Of a stretch of 43,906 nucleotides of DNA, positions 24,331 to 32,664 are shown in pieces (the first letter of the stretch is position 1; each line of letters starts with the position of its first letter). This stretch comes from Omnitrophica WOR_2 bacterium RIFCSPHIGHO2_02_FULL_50_17 (GTDB taxonomy: Bacteria > Omnitrophota > Gorgyraeia > Zapsychrales > Zapsychraceae), in the NCBI GenBank assembly GCA_001805645.1, contig MHGQ01000057.1:1-43906 (forward strand). Reading direction: 5' to 3'. A program made the position numbers and the translations under genes. The notes below the pieces were generated by a model. The model was not told the DNA's origin. It made no database searches and saw only the letters and a list, made by a program, of their open reading frames with translations.

Positions 24331-25152
24331 TCAAGTCCCGACACAAATGCCGCTAAAGAACTGTTTCAATGTCTGCATACCAGATAAAACCGCCAGATAA
24401 CTTGTCTTGGGGTTATCCGGACAGATCACATTATCGGCGCGCGTGGTGATACGCCCAAAGGGTCCCGCCGCCTCAATCTCATGAGAATTATTTTTATATT
24501 CCGGCGAGGTTATAATACACACCCTGATCTTTTTCTTGACGCCTGAGGCCAGGGCCAGGGTGGCGGCCACATTGATATTCTGGGGGAAAAGTCTCACCGC
24601 CGTATCCACATCGCCCTCAAAAAGTACAGTCTCTTTTTTTATTTTAGAGAGATCAATGTTCTTCTTCAAAAGATAACGATTGCCTGAGAAACCCCTCGGG
24701 GGCTTGCGGCTTGTTAACGTGATTTTGTCAATGCCGGCAAGGCTCGCCGCCTTGAGGGCATCAATGCCGGCGACGGCCCCCGACGGCAAAAGAAGATGAC
24801 AGTGATTCTCCTGCGCCAAACGAAAGATATCTTCCGCATTGAGGAGTTTTCCAACACTCATCACCATCATGTCTTTCCCCTCCTTGAGAACTTCCCGGAG
24901 GATGCTGCCGGTATTCTCGGCGTTCACCGCCTCAACCACGAAATCACAGGTTTGAATAAGTCCCCTTAAAGAGTCTTGGCACACCTTTTTTAACCTCAGT
25001 TCCTTCGCCAGCCTCGACGCTCTTGTATAATCAATATCATAAAAGGCCGTCAATTGACAATGATTTTTTAAATCTTTTTCGACGAAGCGGGCGATGCCCG
25101 AGCCGATGGCACCGCAGCCAACGATGCCGATTTTACGTTTCTTTGTTTTCAT
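24331..25152 (-). CDS. nadX: L-aspartate dehydrogenase family protein (NadX-like)
   Basis: 273 residues. An N-terminal Rossmann fold (KIGIVGCGAIGSGIARFVEK) is followed by VVEAVN, KEGKDMMVMSVG, LLLPSGAVAGIDALKAASLA and a C-terminal part (NINVAATLALAS, EIEAAGPFGRITTRADNVIC) typical of the aspartate dehydrogenase family. It would oxidise L-aspartate to iminoaspartate for NAD synthesis. No nadA or nadC is nearby; the neighbours are panC and folK, so the unit looks like cofactor biosynthesis. A related amino-acid dehydrogenase activity is possible. Confidence 0.85.
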   Translation of the reverse strand: MKTKKRKIGIVGCGAIGSGIARFVEKDLKNHCQLTAFYDIDYTRASRLAKELRLKKVCQDSLRGLIQTCDFVVEAVNAENTGSILREVLKEGKDMMVMSVGKLLNAEDIFRLAQENHCHLLLPSGAVAGIDALKAASLAGIDKITLTSRKPPRGFSGNRYLLKKNIDLSKIKKETVLFEGDVDTAVRLFPQNINVAATLALASGVKKKIRVCIITSPEYKNNSHEIEAAGPFGRITTRADNVICPDNPKTSYLAVLSGMQTLKQFFSGICVGT

Positions 25153-25155
25153 GGG

Positions 25156-26004
25156 TTACCGCACCTGCACCAGAATATTATCAATCAAACGTGTTGAGCC
25201 GAACCGCACCGCCAGGGCAATCAGGATTTTCCCGTCAACACAGGACAAAGGCTCCAGCGTCTGCGCATTCACGCATGCGACGTAATCGATTTTCCCCGAG
25301 GTCTCCTTGAGAATCCGCCGACGGATTCCCTGGACAACCGCCGCAAGAGAGCGTTCGCCGCTCTGTATCTTTTCTTTGGCCTCCTGCAAAGAGCGGAAAA
25401 GGACCGCGGCCTGCCGGCGCTCTTGCGGCGTCAGATAAACGTTACGCGAGCTGAGGGCCGCCCCGTCGGGGCCGCGGACAATCGGGCAGACCTTGACCGT
25501 CACGGGAAAATTCAGGTCGCGGACCATCTGTTTTAAAACCACGGCCTGCTGGGCGTCCTTCTGCCCCAGATACAGCACGTCCGGCTGGACGATGTTCAAC
25601 AGCTTCCCGACAACCGTCGCCACACCCTTAAAATGCCCCGGACGGAACTTCCCGCACAGATTCTCCGTCATCTTTTCCACTTCGATATATGTCCGATAGG
25701 GATCCGGATACATTTCTTTATCCGACGGATAAAACAGGATATCCACGCCGGCTTTCCCGGCAAGCCGTTGATCCGCCTTTACCGGGCGGGGATAAGCCTT
25801 AAAATCCTCGGTGGGGCCGAATTGGGCGGGATTGACAAAAATGCTCACAACCGTCAAGTCATTTTCCCGCCGGCAGCGGCGCATGAGCGACAAATGCCCT
25901 TCGTGCAGGGCACCCATCGTGGGGACAAATCCCACGCGCTTCCCCTGCCGCCTGGCTTGACTTACCAGACGCTGCATGGTTTTAACGGATCTTATGACGC
26001 GCAT
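25156..26004 (-). CDS. panC: Pantothenate synthetase
   Basis: ATP-dependent condensation of pantoate and beta-alanine. 282 residues. The HxGH motif is in TMGALHEGHLSLMRR, followed by SIFVNPAQFGPTEDF, the pantoate-binding LYLGQKDAQQAVVLKQMVRD and GAALSSRNVYLTPQER, all standard blocks. The ATG at 26004 gives the family-like N-terminus (MRVIRSVKTMQRLVSQARRQ) and overlaps folK by 23 bases. It ends four bases before nadX. Confidence 0.96.
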   Translation of the reverse strand: MRVIRSVKTMQRLVSQARRQGKRVGFVPTMGALHEGHLSLMRRCRRENDLTVVSIFVNPAQFGPTEDFKAYPRPVKADQRLAGKAGVDILFYPSDKEMYPDPYRTYIEVEKMTENLCGKFRPGHFKGVATVVGKLLNIVQPDVLYLGQKDAQQAVVLKQMVRDLNFPVTVKVCPIVRGPDGAALSSRNVYLTPQERRQAAVLFRSLQEAKEKIQSGERSLAAVVQGIRRRILKETSGKIDYVACVNAQTLEPLSCVDGKILIALAVRFGSTRLIDNILVQVR

Positions 26005-26422
26005 GGACGCATTCTTCCAGCAAAGCCGGCTCCATTTCCTTCAAAGGTTCCAGAACGAATGCCCGCTCGAACATGCGCGGGTGCGGGATCGTAAGCCGAG
26101 GCGTGTCAAGGACAAGGCGGTCATAAAGAAGGATATCCAGGTCGATGGTGCGCGATCCGCTGGGAACGTCGCGCACGCGGCCGAGTTCTTTTTCGATCCC
26201 CTGGCACTGATTTAATAATTCGACGGGAGATAACCGTGTTTCGATCTTGACAACGGCGTTGAGGAATTTGGGTTGCGGCGGCCCGCCGACAGGATCAGTC
26301 TCAATGATCGTAGATTGTTTGAGCACTGAAGCACCCTTTTCCTGCAACGAGGCGACAGCGCTCATAATATAGGAAACGCGGTCGCCCAGATTCGAACCCA
26401 ATGCGATGTAGGCAATGGCCAA
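25982..26422 (-). CDS. folK: 2-amino-4-hydroxy-6-hydroxymethyldihydropteridine diphosphokinase
   Basis: HPPK of folate synthesis. About 146 residues with the N-terminal IAYIALGSNLGDR, the VGGPPQPKFLNAVVKIET stretch and the ligand-binding SRTIDLDILLYDRLVLDTPR then LTIPHPRMFERAFVL, all diagnostic. I chose the TTG at 26422, six bases after GGAG, because HPPK proteins begin just before the AYIALGSN block; an ATG at 26494 would add residues translated from the repeat sequence upstream. Confidence 0.92.
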   Translation of the reverse strand: MAIAYIALGSNLGDRVSYIMSAVASLQEKGASVLKQSTIIETDPVGGPPQPKFLNAVVKIETRLSPVELLNQCQGIEKELGRVRDVPSGSRTIDLDILLYDRLVLDTPRLTIPHPRMFERAFVLEPLKEMEPALLEECVHARHKIR

Positions 26423-26575
26423 CGATGACTCCGTTATTCGTTTATCGTGGCGAAAAACGTTTAACGATATACGTTTCTCGTGGTTCGACTTCACTCACCA
26501 CCCTTCGAACCACCCTGAGCGGAGTCGAAGGGCTACGCAACCCTGCCTACCGGCAGGCAGGCGTTCAGCGATATC
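26423..26575. repeat. Repeat cluster between dapL and folK
   Basis: Two inverted repeats are clear: CCCTTCGA/TCGAAGGG (26501-26532) and CCTGCC-TACC-GGCAGG (26542-26557). The part nearest folK contains repeated ACGTTTAACGATATACGTTT-like sequence. These are typical dispersed palindromes; no gene is seen. Confidence 0.6.
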
Positions 26576-26582
26576 TCGATCT

Positions 26583-27749
26583 TTATAAAACCTTTTTAAG
26601 ACGTTCCACCGCTTCGTTCAAGCGGTCTTTAGGAACCGTCAGGGCCATGCGCACATACCCTTCTCCGGATTCCCCGAAGCCGTTGCCCGGCGTCACCACG
26701 ATATCCGCCTTCTCGAGAAACGCCTTGGCCGCTTCCACGGAGCTCGTAAACCCCTTGGGAATTTTGGCCCAGACATAGTACGCGGCCTTCGGCGGCGTGA
26801 TCTTCCAGCCGATTGCGCGCAGGCCGTTAATCAACAAATCCCTGCGTTCCTGGTAAAGGACGCGCATATCTTCGACGATCTCCGGAGGACTTTTGAGGGC
26901 CGCGATACCGGCGACCTGAATAGCCTGGAAAATTCCGGAATCGAAGTTGGTCTTGACCTTGGCGAGGGCGGCAATCAGCGTCGGATTCCCGCAGGCCCAC
27001 CCCACTCGCCAGCCTGTCATATAATAAGTCTTAGAGAAAGAATGGAATTCGATGGCGACGTCCTTCGCGCCTTCAATTTCCAGGATGCTGACGGGTTTTT
27101 CATTGTCAAAATACACTTCCGAATACGCCATATCGGAGACGATGATAAACCCCTTAGCGCGCGCCAAGTCAACCAGCCCCTGGTAAAACTCATGAGGCGC
27201 CACCGCCGCGGTCGGGTTGTTGGGATAATTAACGACAATCATTTTCAAATCATTGATCTTTTCAATCCTGACGAGATCAGGCACAAAACCGTTGCTCGCT
27301 TTAAGCGGCACATTGACAATCTTACCGCCGGCAAATTGAATCGCGGCCCGGTAGGCCGGATAGGCCGGGTCGGTCAGGGCCACCTTGTCTCTTGGGTTCA
27401 CGACACCCAGCGGCAAATGCGCCAGACCTTCTTTAGAACCGATAAGCGGATAAATCTCCGTGTCCGGGTTAAGAGAAACGTTAAACCGGTTCTGAAACCA
27501 CTTTGCGATTTCCTGGCGCAGCGCCGGCAGGCCCGCGTCGAAGGCGTAATGATGGTTGGCCCCATCCTGGACGGCTTTCACCATGGCCGCCACGATATGG
27601 CCCGGCGTCGGGTAATCCGGGTCGCCGATGCCGAGATTAATGACATCCCTTCCCTGCGCGATCGCCTCGCGTTTGGCCTTGTCAATCTCGACGAACAAAT
27701 ACGGCGGCAGTTCCTTCAACCGGTCGGCGAATTCGATGTTAACAGGCAT
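26583..27749 (-). CDS. dapL: LL-diaminopimelate aminotransferase
   Basis: PLP enzyme converting tetrahydrodipicolinate straight to LL-diaminopimelate. 388 residues with YPTPGHIVAAMVKAV, YPLIGSKEGLAHLPLGVVNP, the PNNPTAAVA block, SDMAYSEVYFD and the PLP lysine in SFSKTYYMTGWRVGWACGNP. It resembles the short DapL/aminotransferase class I subfamily. Its place at the end of a dapF-dapA-dapB-lysA run supports the DapL assignment, since no dapD, dapC or dapE is seen. The ATG at 27749 follows AGGAG; GTG 27755 is the alternative. Confidence 0.9.
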   Translation of the reverse strand: MPVNIEFADRLKELPPYLFVEIDKAKREAIAQGRDVINLGIGDPDYPTPGHIVAAMVKAVQDGANHHYAFDAGLPALRQEIAKWFQNRFNVSLNPDTEIYPLIGSKEGLAHLPLGVVNPRDKVALTDPAYPAYRAAIQFAGGKIVNVPLKASNGFVPDLVRIEKINDLKMIVVNYPNNPTAAVAPHEFYQGLVDLARAKGFIIVSDMAYSEVYFDNEKPVSILEIEGAKDVAIEFHSFSKTYYMTGWRVGWACGNPTLIAALAKVKTNFDSGIFQAIQVAGIAALKSPPEIVEDMRVLYQERRDLLINGLRAIGWKITPPKAAYYVWAKIPKGFTSSVEAAKAFLEKADIVVTPGNGFGESGEGYVRMALTVPKDRLNEAVERLKKVL

Positions 27750-27759
27750 ATCCACTCCT

Positions 27760-27933
27760 CTATTGAGCCATGCGAACTTCTTTTTTTAATAAACGGCGCA
27801 CAAGCTCTCGTAACTGCTCATGATTTCTTTGCGCCATACGCTGAAGACGATTTTGCAATTGCGTATCCAGGTAAATCGGCAGCCGCAGCATAGCTCCCTT
27901 GTGATAAAATTTTCCTCGCTGTGCTTTAGACAT
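27760..27933 (-). CDS. Ribbon-helix-helix-like small protein (possible antitoxin)
   Basis: 57 residues. A short basic N-terminus leads to MLRLPIYLDTQLQNRLQRMA followed by QRNHEQLRELVRRLLKKE: a strand with two amphipathic helices, as in Arc/CopG ribbon-helix-helix proteins. It overlaps the stop of the upstream nucleotidyltransferase gene by eight bases and its 3' end runs into the dapL ribosome site. The pair looks like a toxin-antitoxin-type or NTase/partner cassette, but no toxin can be named. Confidence 0.7.
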   Translation of the reverse strand: MSKAQRGKFYHKGAMLRLPIYLDTQLQNRLQRMAQRNHEQLRELVRRLLKKEVRMAQ

Positions 27934-28225
27934 CCAGATACTCAGCCTCTTTTAATACCATGTTTCGTAAATACTTACTTAATGAATTTTTTGTCACCAC
28001 ATCGACTTTTTTCTCTAGATATTCTTCAAGGTCTTGTTTGAGGCCAACATGGTCAAATAAATCGGCCCCCTGTTGAAATTCAACCAAAAAATCATAATCA
28101 TGGGGATAGTGGACATTTTCCGCCACCTGCGAACCGAATAACGCAATCCGTTTCACTTTGTTGCGCACGAGAATCTCTTTAAATTCTTTGCCAGAAAATA
28201 AACTTTTCAAGCGTGGTTTAATCAT
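27926..28225 (-). CDS. MNT-type nucleotidyltransferase
   Basis: 99 residues. The NTP-transferase pattern GS-x10-D-x-D is present in LFGSQVAENVHYPHDYDFLV, with a later third acidic residue (KKVDVVTK). This is the minimal nucleotidyltransferase fold of the MNT/HEPN group. The usual partner in such cassettes is a HEPN (HepT) toxin; here the adjacent gene instead encodes a ribbon-helix-helix-like protein. The ATG at 28225 follows GAGGGA. Substrate unknown; target adenylylation is inferred from the family. Confidence 0.85.
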   Translation of the reverse strand: MIKPRLKSLFSGKEFKEILVRNKVKRIALFGSQVAENVHYPHDYDFLVEFQQGADLFDHVGLKQDLEEYLEKKVDVVTKNSLSKYLRNMVLKEAEYLDV

Positions 28226-28282
28226 AACTATTTCCCTCTTTCCTGTGAGCCTTTCTAATACATCACCAAGCCCGGATAATCA

Positions 28283-29002
28283 TTAGCTCAACCCCAAGAC
28301 ATCCTGCATACTGAACAAACCATTTTTCTTTTGGGCCAGAAACTTGGCCGCGACCAGTGCCCCTTTGGCGAAGATGTCGCGGTTTTTGGCGTGGTGGGAG
28401 ATGGTGATAACGTCTTCCGCGCTTTCAAAAGTTACGGTATGGTCGCCGACGGTCTCTCCCTCACGAATCGATTTAATGTCCGCAACTTTCACACCCGAAG
28501 CTCGGTCGACGATCTCCGCCAGCGTCTTTGCGGTGCCGGAGGGCGCGTCTTTTTTGTGAATATGATGGGCCTCTTCCATTGTCACCGTATAATTCTTGGC
28601 CGTTTTCGCTGCGGCAAGTTCCGTCAGCTTAAAAAGAATATTGACCCCCACGGACATATTCGAAGAAAAAACGACAGGAATTTTCTCCGCGGCTTTTTTC
28701 ACCTGAGCGATTTGGTCCGGATTAAGCCCTGTGGTGCCGATGACCATCTTAATACCATGCTGAAGACACCTCTGGAGATGGTCGACGGTGGCCTCGGGTG
28801 TCGTGAACTCAATCAGGACATCGCAACCCTGAAGAGCAGAAGAAACCGTATGCACCTGAAGGCCGCTCACCGCCTCATGGGACTTCGGGTGGTCTTGACG
28901 CTCCAGGAGGGTCGTGACGGCAAATTCATGATCCAACAAGGCCAGCCGCGTGATGGCCTGCCCCATCCGTCCCTGACAACCGCTGATAGCCAATTTAATC
29001 AT
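28283..29002 (-). CDS. dapB: 4-hydroxy-tetrahydrodipicolinate reductase
   Basis: Reduces HTPA to tetrahydrodipicolinate in lysine/diaminopimelate synthesis. 239 residues, shorter than the usual 270. It has the cofactor fold SGCQGRMGQ, IGTTGL, SSNMSVGVN and the signature EEAHHIHKKDAPSGTAKTLA with its catalytic His/Lys. It overlaps dapA by ATGA. Confidence 0.95.
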   Translation of the reverse strand: MIKLAISGCQGRMGQAITRLALLDHEFAVTTLLERQDHPKSHEAVSGLQVHTVSSALQGCDVLIEFTTPEATVDHLQRCLQHGIKMVIGTTGLNPDQIAQVKKAAEKIPVVFSSNMSVGVNILFKLTELAAAKTAKNYTVTMEEAHHIHKKDAPSGTAKTLAEIVDRASGVKVADIKSIREGETVGDHTVTFESAEDVITISHHAKNRDIFAKGALVAAKFLAQKKNGLFSMQDVLGLS

Positions 29003-29889
29003 ACAAGCTGTCCTTTCAGTAAACCGTAATGTTGTAAGGCTGTTTTCAGTTTCTCAGCATTGGCCTCTTCCATCTCGCATAAGGGAAGCCGCAGCTCGGC
29101 CGAACACATTCCCAAAAGCCCCATCGCGTGTTTGACCGGGATGGGATTCGTCTCCAAAAACATTGCCTTGATCAACGGAATCAGCCGGTCGTTAATCTCC
29201 GAGGCCTTGTGTTTATCCCCGGCATTAAAGGCGGCAATCATGGAAACCACATCCTGCGGAACAATGTTGGCCACAACCGAAATCACCCCGACACCCCCGA
29301 GCTCCATAATCGGCAGCGTCAGGATATCGTCACCCGAGAGAATGATAAAGCGCTCGCCGCAGGCGCGCCGGACATCCTTGACCTGCTGGAGATTCCCCGA
29401 GGCCTCCTTAACACCGACGATGTTCCGGCAATCCCGGGCCAGCTTCGCCACGGTCTCTGTCTCGATATTGCGCGCGGTTCTCCCCTCGATATTGTAAAGG
29501 ATGATGGGAATCTTGACGCTGCCGGCGACCGCCTTGAAATGCAGATACAGGCCTTTCTGGGTCGGCTTGTTATAATACGGTGTCACCACCAGACACCCTT
29601 GAGCGCCGGCTTTGGCCGCGTGCTGGGTGAGTGCCACCGCCTCAGCCGTTGAGTTGGAACCGGTGCCGGCAATGACCAGAATCCTTTTCCTGGCCGCCTG
29701 GACACAAATCTCCACGACGCGGTTGTGCTCTTCGTGCGTCAAGGTCGGGGATTCACCCGTCGTGCCGCAAGGGACAATTCCCTGCGTACCGCTTCGAATC
29801 TGAAATTCAACGAGCTCCCTGATTTTGTCTTCGTCAATGCGTCCGTTTTTGAAAGGCGTTACAAGTGCGACAATGGATCCCTTAAACAT
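28999..29889 (-). CDS. dapA: 4-hydroxy-tetrahydrodipicolinate synthase
   Basis: Condenses pyruvate with aspartate semialdehyde. 296 residues, normal length. Standard blocks: GTTGESPTLTHEEHNRV, TPYYNKPTQKGLYLHFKAVA, the Tyr in LYNIEGRT and the Schiff-base lysine in VGVKEASGN. It overlaps dapF by eight bases and dapB by four, so the three are translationally coupled. Confidence 0.96.
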   Translation of the reverse strand: MFKGSIVALVTPFKNGRIDEDKIRELVEFQIRSGTQGIVPCGTTGESPTLTHEEHNRVVEICVQAARKRILVIAGTGSNSTAEAVALTQHAAKAGAQGCLVVTPYYNKPTQKGLYLHFKAVAGSVKIPIILYNIEGRTARNIETETVAKLARDCRNIVGVKEASGNLQQVKDVRRACGERFIILSGDDILTLPIMELGGVGVISVVANIVPQDVVSMIAAFNAGDKHKASEINDRLIPLIKAMFLETNPIPVKHAMGLLGMCSAELRLPLCEMEEANAEKLKTALQHYGLLKGQLV

Positions 29890-30703
29890 AATATTCCCCC
29901 TTGGCTATAAAATGAGCGCTTCCCTTTAACCAGACATGGACAACCTGTTTTTGTATGATATCAAAAAAAACTTCCAGTATCTCCCCTCCTTCGGTACGCA
30001 CCTTCATCCCGGCTGTTTTCTTCTGCGCCGGCGCCGGATCAGCCCTTAGATAAGCGGCAATCGCCGCCGCAACGCTTCCGGTGCCGCACGCTTTCGTTTC
30101 GGCCTCCACCCCGCGCTCGTAAGTGCGGACATCGACCTCATTCTCTTGGATCTGCTCTACAAAATTAACATTCGTCCCTTTAGGCTTAAAGGCGTCATGC
30201 CAGCGGATAACACGGCCGATTTCCCCGACGGCTATATTCTTCAGCCCCTCGACAAAAACAACCGCATGCGGCACGCCGGTATTGATAAAACTGACATGAA
30301 GGGGACGGCCATTGACCGTGATGGGCATATCGGCTTTATAGTCCGACGGCATGCCAAGCTCAATAGCCGCCTTCTCTCCCGCGGCTTTTGCCCGCACCAG
30401 GCCGGCCGCGGTCTCCATCGCAAACAACTTTTTCTTAGGTTTTCGATAACGCACGATGTAAGCGGCCATGCACCTCGCGCCGTTGCCGCACATCTCGGCC
30501 TCGGACCCGTCGCGGTTGATAATCCGCATCTTGTAATCGGCCTTCTTGGATTTCTCCAGAACCAGCAAACCGTCGGCACCGATGCCGCTGGTGCGGTCGC
30601 AAACCTTGACGGCCAATTCTTTGTAATCCATCCCCGGACGGGCGTCCACAATAATAAAATCATTCCCTGCTCCGGCCATTTTGGTAAAAAGGATTGTCTT
30701 CAT
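29882..30703 (-). CDS. dapF: Diaminopimelate epimerase
   Basis: Converts LL- to meso-diaminopimelate. 273 residues with both catalytic cysteines: AEMCGNGARC and ETKACGTGSVAAAIA. Other family blocks are FTKMAGAGNDFIIVDA and NTGVPHAVVFVEG. It overlaps lysA by ATGA and dapA by eight bases. Confidence 0.95.
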   Translation of the reverse strand: MKTILFTKMAGAGNDFIIVDARPGMDYKELAVKVCDRTSGIGADGLLVLEKSKKADYKMRIINRDGSEAEMCGNGARCMAAYIVRYRKPKKKLFAMETAAGLVRAKAAGEKAAIELGMPSDYKADMPITVNGRPLHVSFINTGVPHAVVFVEGLKNIAVGEIGRVIRWHDAFKPKGTNVNFVEQIQENEVDVRTYERGVEAETKACGTGSVAAAIAAYLRADPAPAQKKTAGMKVRTEGGEILEVFFDIIQKQVVHVWLKGSAHFIAKGEYYV

Positions 30704-31956
30704 TGCAAGAAGGCGGGGATCGTCTCCCCACGTATTAAGTCTTCAAAAGTTTCCCTATCTTTAGTTATCTCAAAACAGTTGCCTTTGACCATGACCTCCG
30801 GCGGACGGCCGCGCATGTTGTAGTTGCTCGCCATCACATACCCGTAAGCGCCAGCGCTCATAATGGCGACCAGATCCCCATTTTTAAGAATGGGAAACTG
30901 CCGGTCTTTGGCGAAAAAATCCCCGCTCTCGCAAATAGGCCCGACAATATCCATCTTTGTTTTACGGGCCTTTGTTTCAACGACCGGGACAATTTCATGA
31001 TAGGCATCATACAACGCCGGACGGATCAAGTCGTTCATCCCCGCGTCAACGATCAGGAATTTCTTAAAACTGTTATCCTTCAAGTACAGAACCCTCGCCA
31101 CGAGGATGCCGGCGTTACCCGCGATAAACCGTCCGGGTTCCATAATAATCTTTAATCCGGTTTTACGCAAACGCGATAAAACAGCCGCGGCAAAGTCCTG
31201 GGCCGTCTGCGGCTTTTCATCCTTATAGATGATCCCCATCCCTCCGCCGATGTCCAGATATTCCAGACGGACGCCGTCTTTTTTGAGTACGTCCAGAAAG
31301 GCAATTACCTTCGTAAGCGCTCGGATAAAGGGAGCCCGCGTCGTAATCTGCGAGCCGATGTGGATGTGCAGGCCGCTTAAGCTGACGTGAGGATAACGGT
31401 TCGCGGCCCGCAGGATTTTACGCGCCGTCTTAAGGTCAATGCCGAATTTATTCTTGAGCGTGCCCGTCGTGATCTTCACGTGCGTCAGGGCCTCGACGTC
31501 AGGGTTGATACGCAAGGCCACCCGCGGACGGGTATTGAGCGCGCCGGCCAGACGGTTGATTTCCTCCAATTCCGGCAGGGACTCCACGTTAAACAATAAA
31601 ATCCCGGAGCGGATCGCGTCAACGATCTCCTCCTCGGTCTTGCCAACGGAGGCGAAAACGATTTTGCCCGCGTCAACACCTGTGCGCAAGGCCTTTTTCA
31701 ACTCACCGCCGGAGACGATGTCAAAACCGGCCCCCAGATCTTTCAGCGTTTTGAGGACCGCTAGATTGTCGTTGGACTTCATGGCGAAACAAATAAGCGG
31801 ACTGACCGGCGCGAACGCCGTTTTGATCTTGGTGAAATGGTCCACCAGCGTGTGATGGCTGTAGAGATAAAACGGCGTCCCCGCCTTGGCGGCGGCGTCT
31901 CTGACCTTCACGTCCTCGCAATACAACTCCCCGTTTTTATATTTAAAATCGTGCAT
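30700..31956 (-). CDS. lysA: Diaminopimelate decarboxylase
   Basis: Final step to L-lysine. 418 residues. PLP lysine in CFAMKSND, then the SGGELKKAL block, GLHIHIGSQI, EYLDIGGGMGI, EPGRFIAGNAG, GPICESGDFFAKDR and SAGAYGYVMASNYN. It begins the lysA-dapF-dapA-dapB coupled run and follows the DUF5674-partner gene by six bases. Confidence 0.96.
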   Translation of the reverse strand: MHDFKYKNGELYCEDVKVRDAAAKAGTPFYLYSHHTLVDHFTKIKTAFAPVSPLICFAMKSNDNLAVLKTLKDLGAGFDIVSGGELKKALRTGVDAGKIVFASVGKTEEEIVDAIRSGILLFNVESLPELEEINRLAGALNTRPRVALRINPDVEALTHVKITTGTLKNKFGIDLKTARKILRAANRYPHVSLSGLHIHIGSQITTRAPFIRALTKVIAFLDVLKKDGVRLEYLDIGGGMGIIYKDEKPQTAQDFAAAVLSRLRKTGLKIIMEPGRFIAGNAGILVARVLYLKDNSFKKFLIVDAGMNDLIRPALYDAYHEIVPVVETKARKTKMDIVGPICESGDFFAKDRQFPILKNGDLVAIMSAGAYGYVMASNYNMRGRPPEVMVKGNCFEITKDRETFEDLIRGETIPAFLQ

Positions 31957-31962
31957 AGCTCC

Positions 31963-32295
31963 TTAATAACCCCTGCGAGCGGCATAGGTAAAACTCGCAA
32001 AGTATTTTCTCCACGATGCCTCCGTGGACTTATATTGGTTAGCTCCGATAAAGTAATCCACAAGGGCTTCTCTGACGCGGGCGATTTCCTTGAGACGGGA
32101 CGGACCATAGACAGCGTCCAGGGTCAAATCCAGCAGTTCCAGGGCGCGCTCGGCCGCCTGCCGAGAATAAGCGGCATTATCCTTTGCCCGCCAGTTCAAG
32201 GCGCGCTCCACCTCGCTACCGATATTGGCCATTTGTTCAAGAAACGACAGACGGCTCCAGCGCCCTGCCGCCAGGCCCTGATGCTGATAAATCAT
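31963..32295 (-). CDS. Conserved helical protein of unknown function, partner of the DUF5674-like gene
   Basis: 110 residues, mostly helical: WSRLSFLEQMANIGSEVERA, NWRAKDNAAYSRQAAERALE, RLKEIARVREALVDYFIGAN. I do not know a named function. From memory, similar proteins occur beside DUF5674 genes in other uncultured lineages. It overlaps that gene by ATGA, which suggests a stable pair and possibly a physical complex. Confidence 0.65.
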   Translation of the reverse strand: MIYQHQGLAAGRWSRLSFLEQMANIGSEVERALNWRAKDNAAYSRQAAERALELLDLTLDAVYGPSRLKEIARVREALVDYFIGANQYKSTEASWRKYFASFTYAARRGY

Positions 32296-32633
32296 CGGAC
32301 AATCCTCTTTGCGACAATCGCCGTGATCTTCCGGCGCGTCCCTTCCTGTTCCACGCCGCGGCTTCCGTTGCCCTGAGACGGACGAACATTGATCATGGAA
32401 TCAAATTCAATCAGCTCCTCCTCCGGCATTGCCGGATAAAGGTTGATCCCCCAGAGGTCTTTTTGTTTCGCACCCTGAGCAAGGAGCATCGCTTCCAGAT
32501 CCGAATGAAGCTCCGCGTCAATGGCGATAAGTTCTCTATCAACATCCACGACGGCTTTGACAAAATTCCCGAACATCTCGCCGGCCGTCTGGGTCAGTTC
32601 ACTCAAGGTGATCTTATCCGATATGATTCTCAT
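32292..32633 (-). CDS. DUF5674-like protein
   Basis: 113 residues with the blocks MFGNFVKAVVDVDRELIAID, ELHSDLEAMLLAQGAKQKDL, WGINLYPAMPEEELIEFDSM and INVRPSQGNGSRGVE, which I recognise from DUF5674. The function is unknown. It lies between argH and its partner gene, at the junction of the arginine and lysine blocks. Confidence 0.7.
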   Translation of the reverse strand: MRIISDKITLSELTQTAGEMFGNFVKAVVDVDRELIAIDAELHSDLEAMLLAQGAKQKDLWGINLYPAMPEEELIEFDSMINVRPSQGNGSRGVEQEGTRRKITAIVAKRIVR

Positions 32634-32664
32634 GATAGATACCCGCGGGCAAACCCGCCAGCGG

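Noticed and set aside
26423-26494. ATG start for FolK at 26494
   Set aside because: The added residues come from repeat sequence; the TTG at 26422 has a ribosome site at correct spacing and matches the family start.
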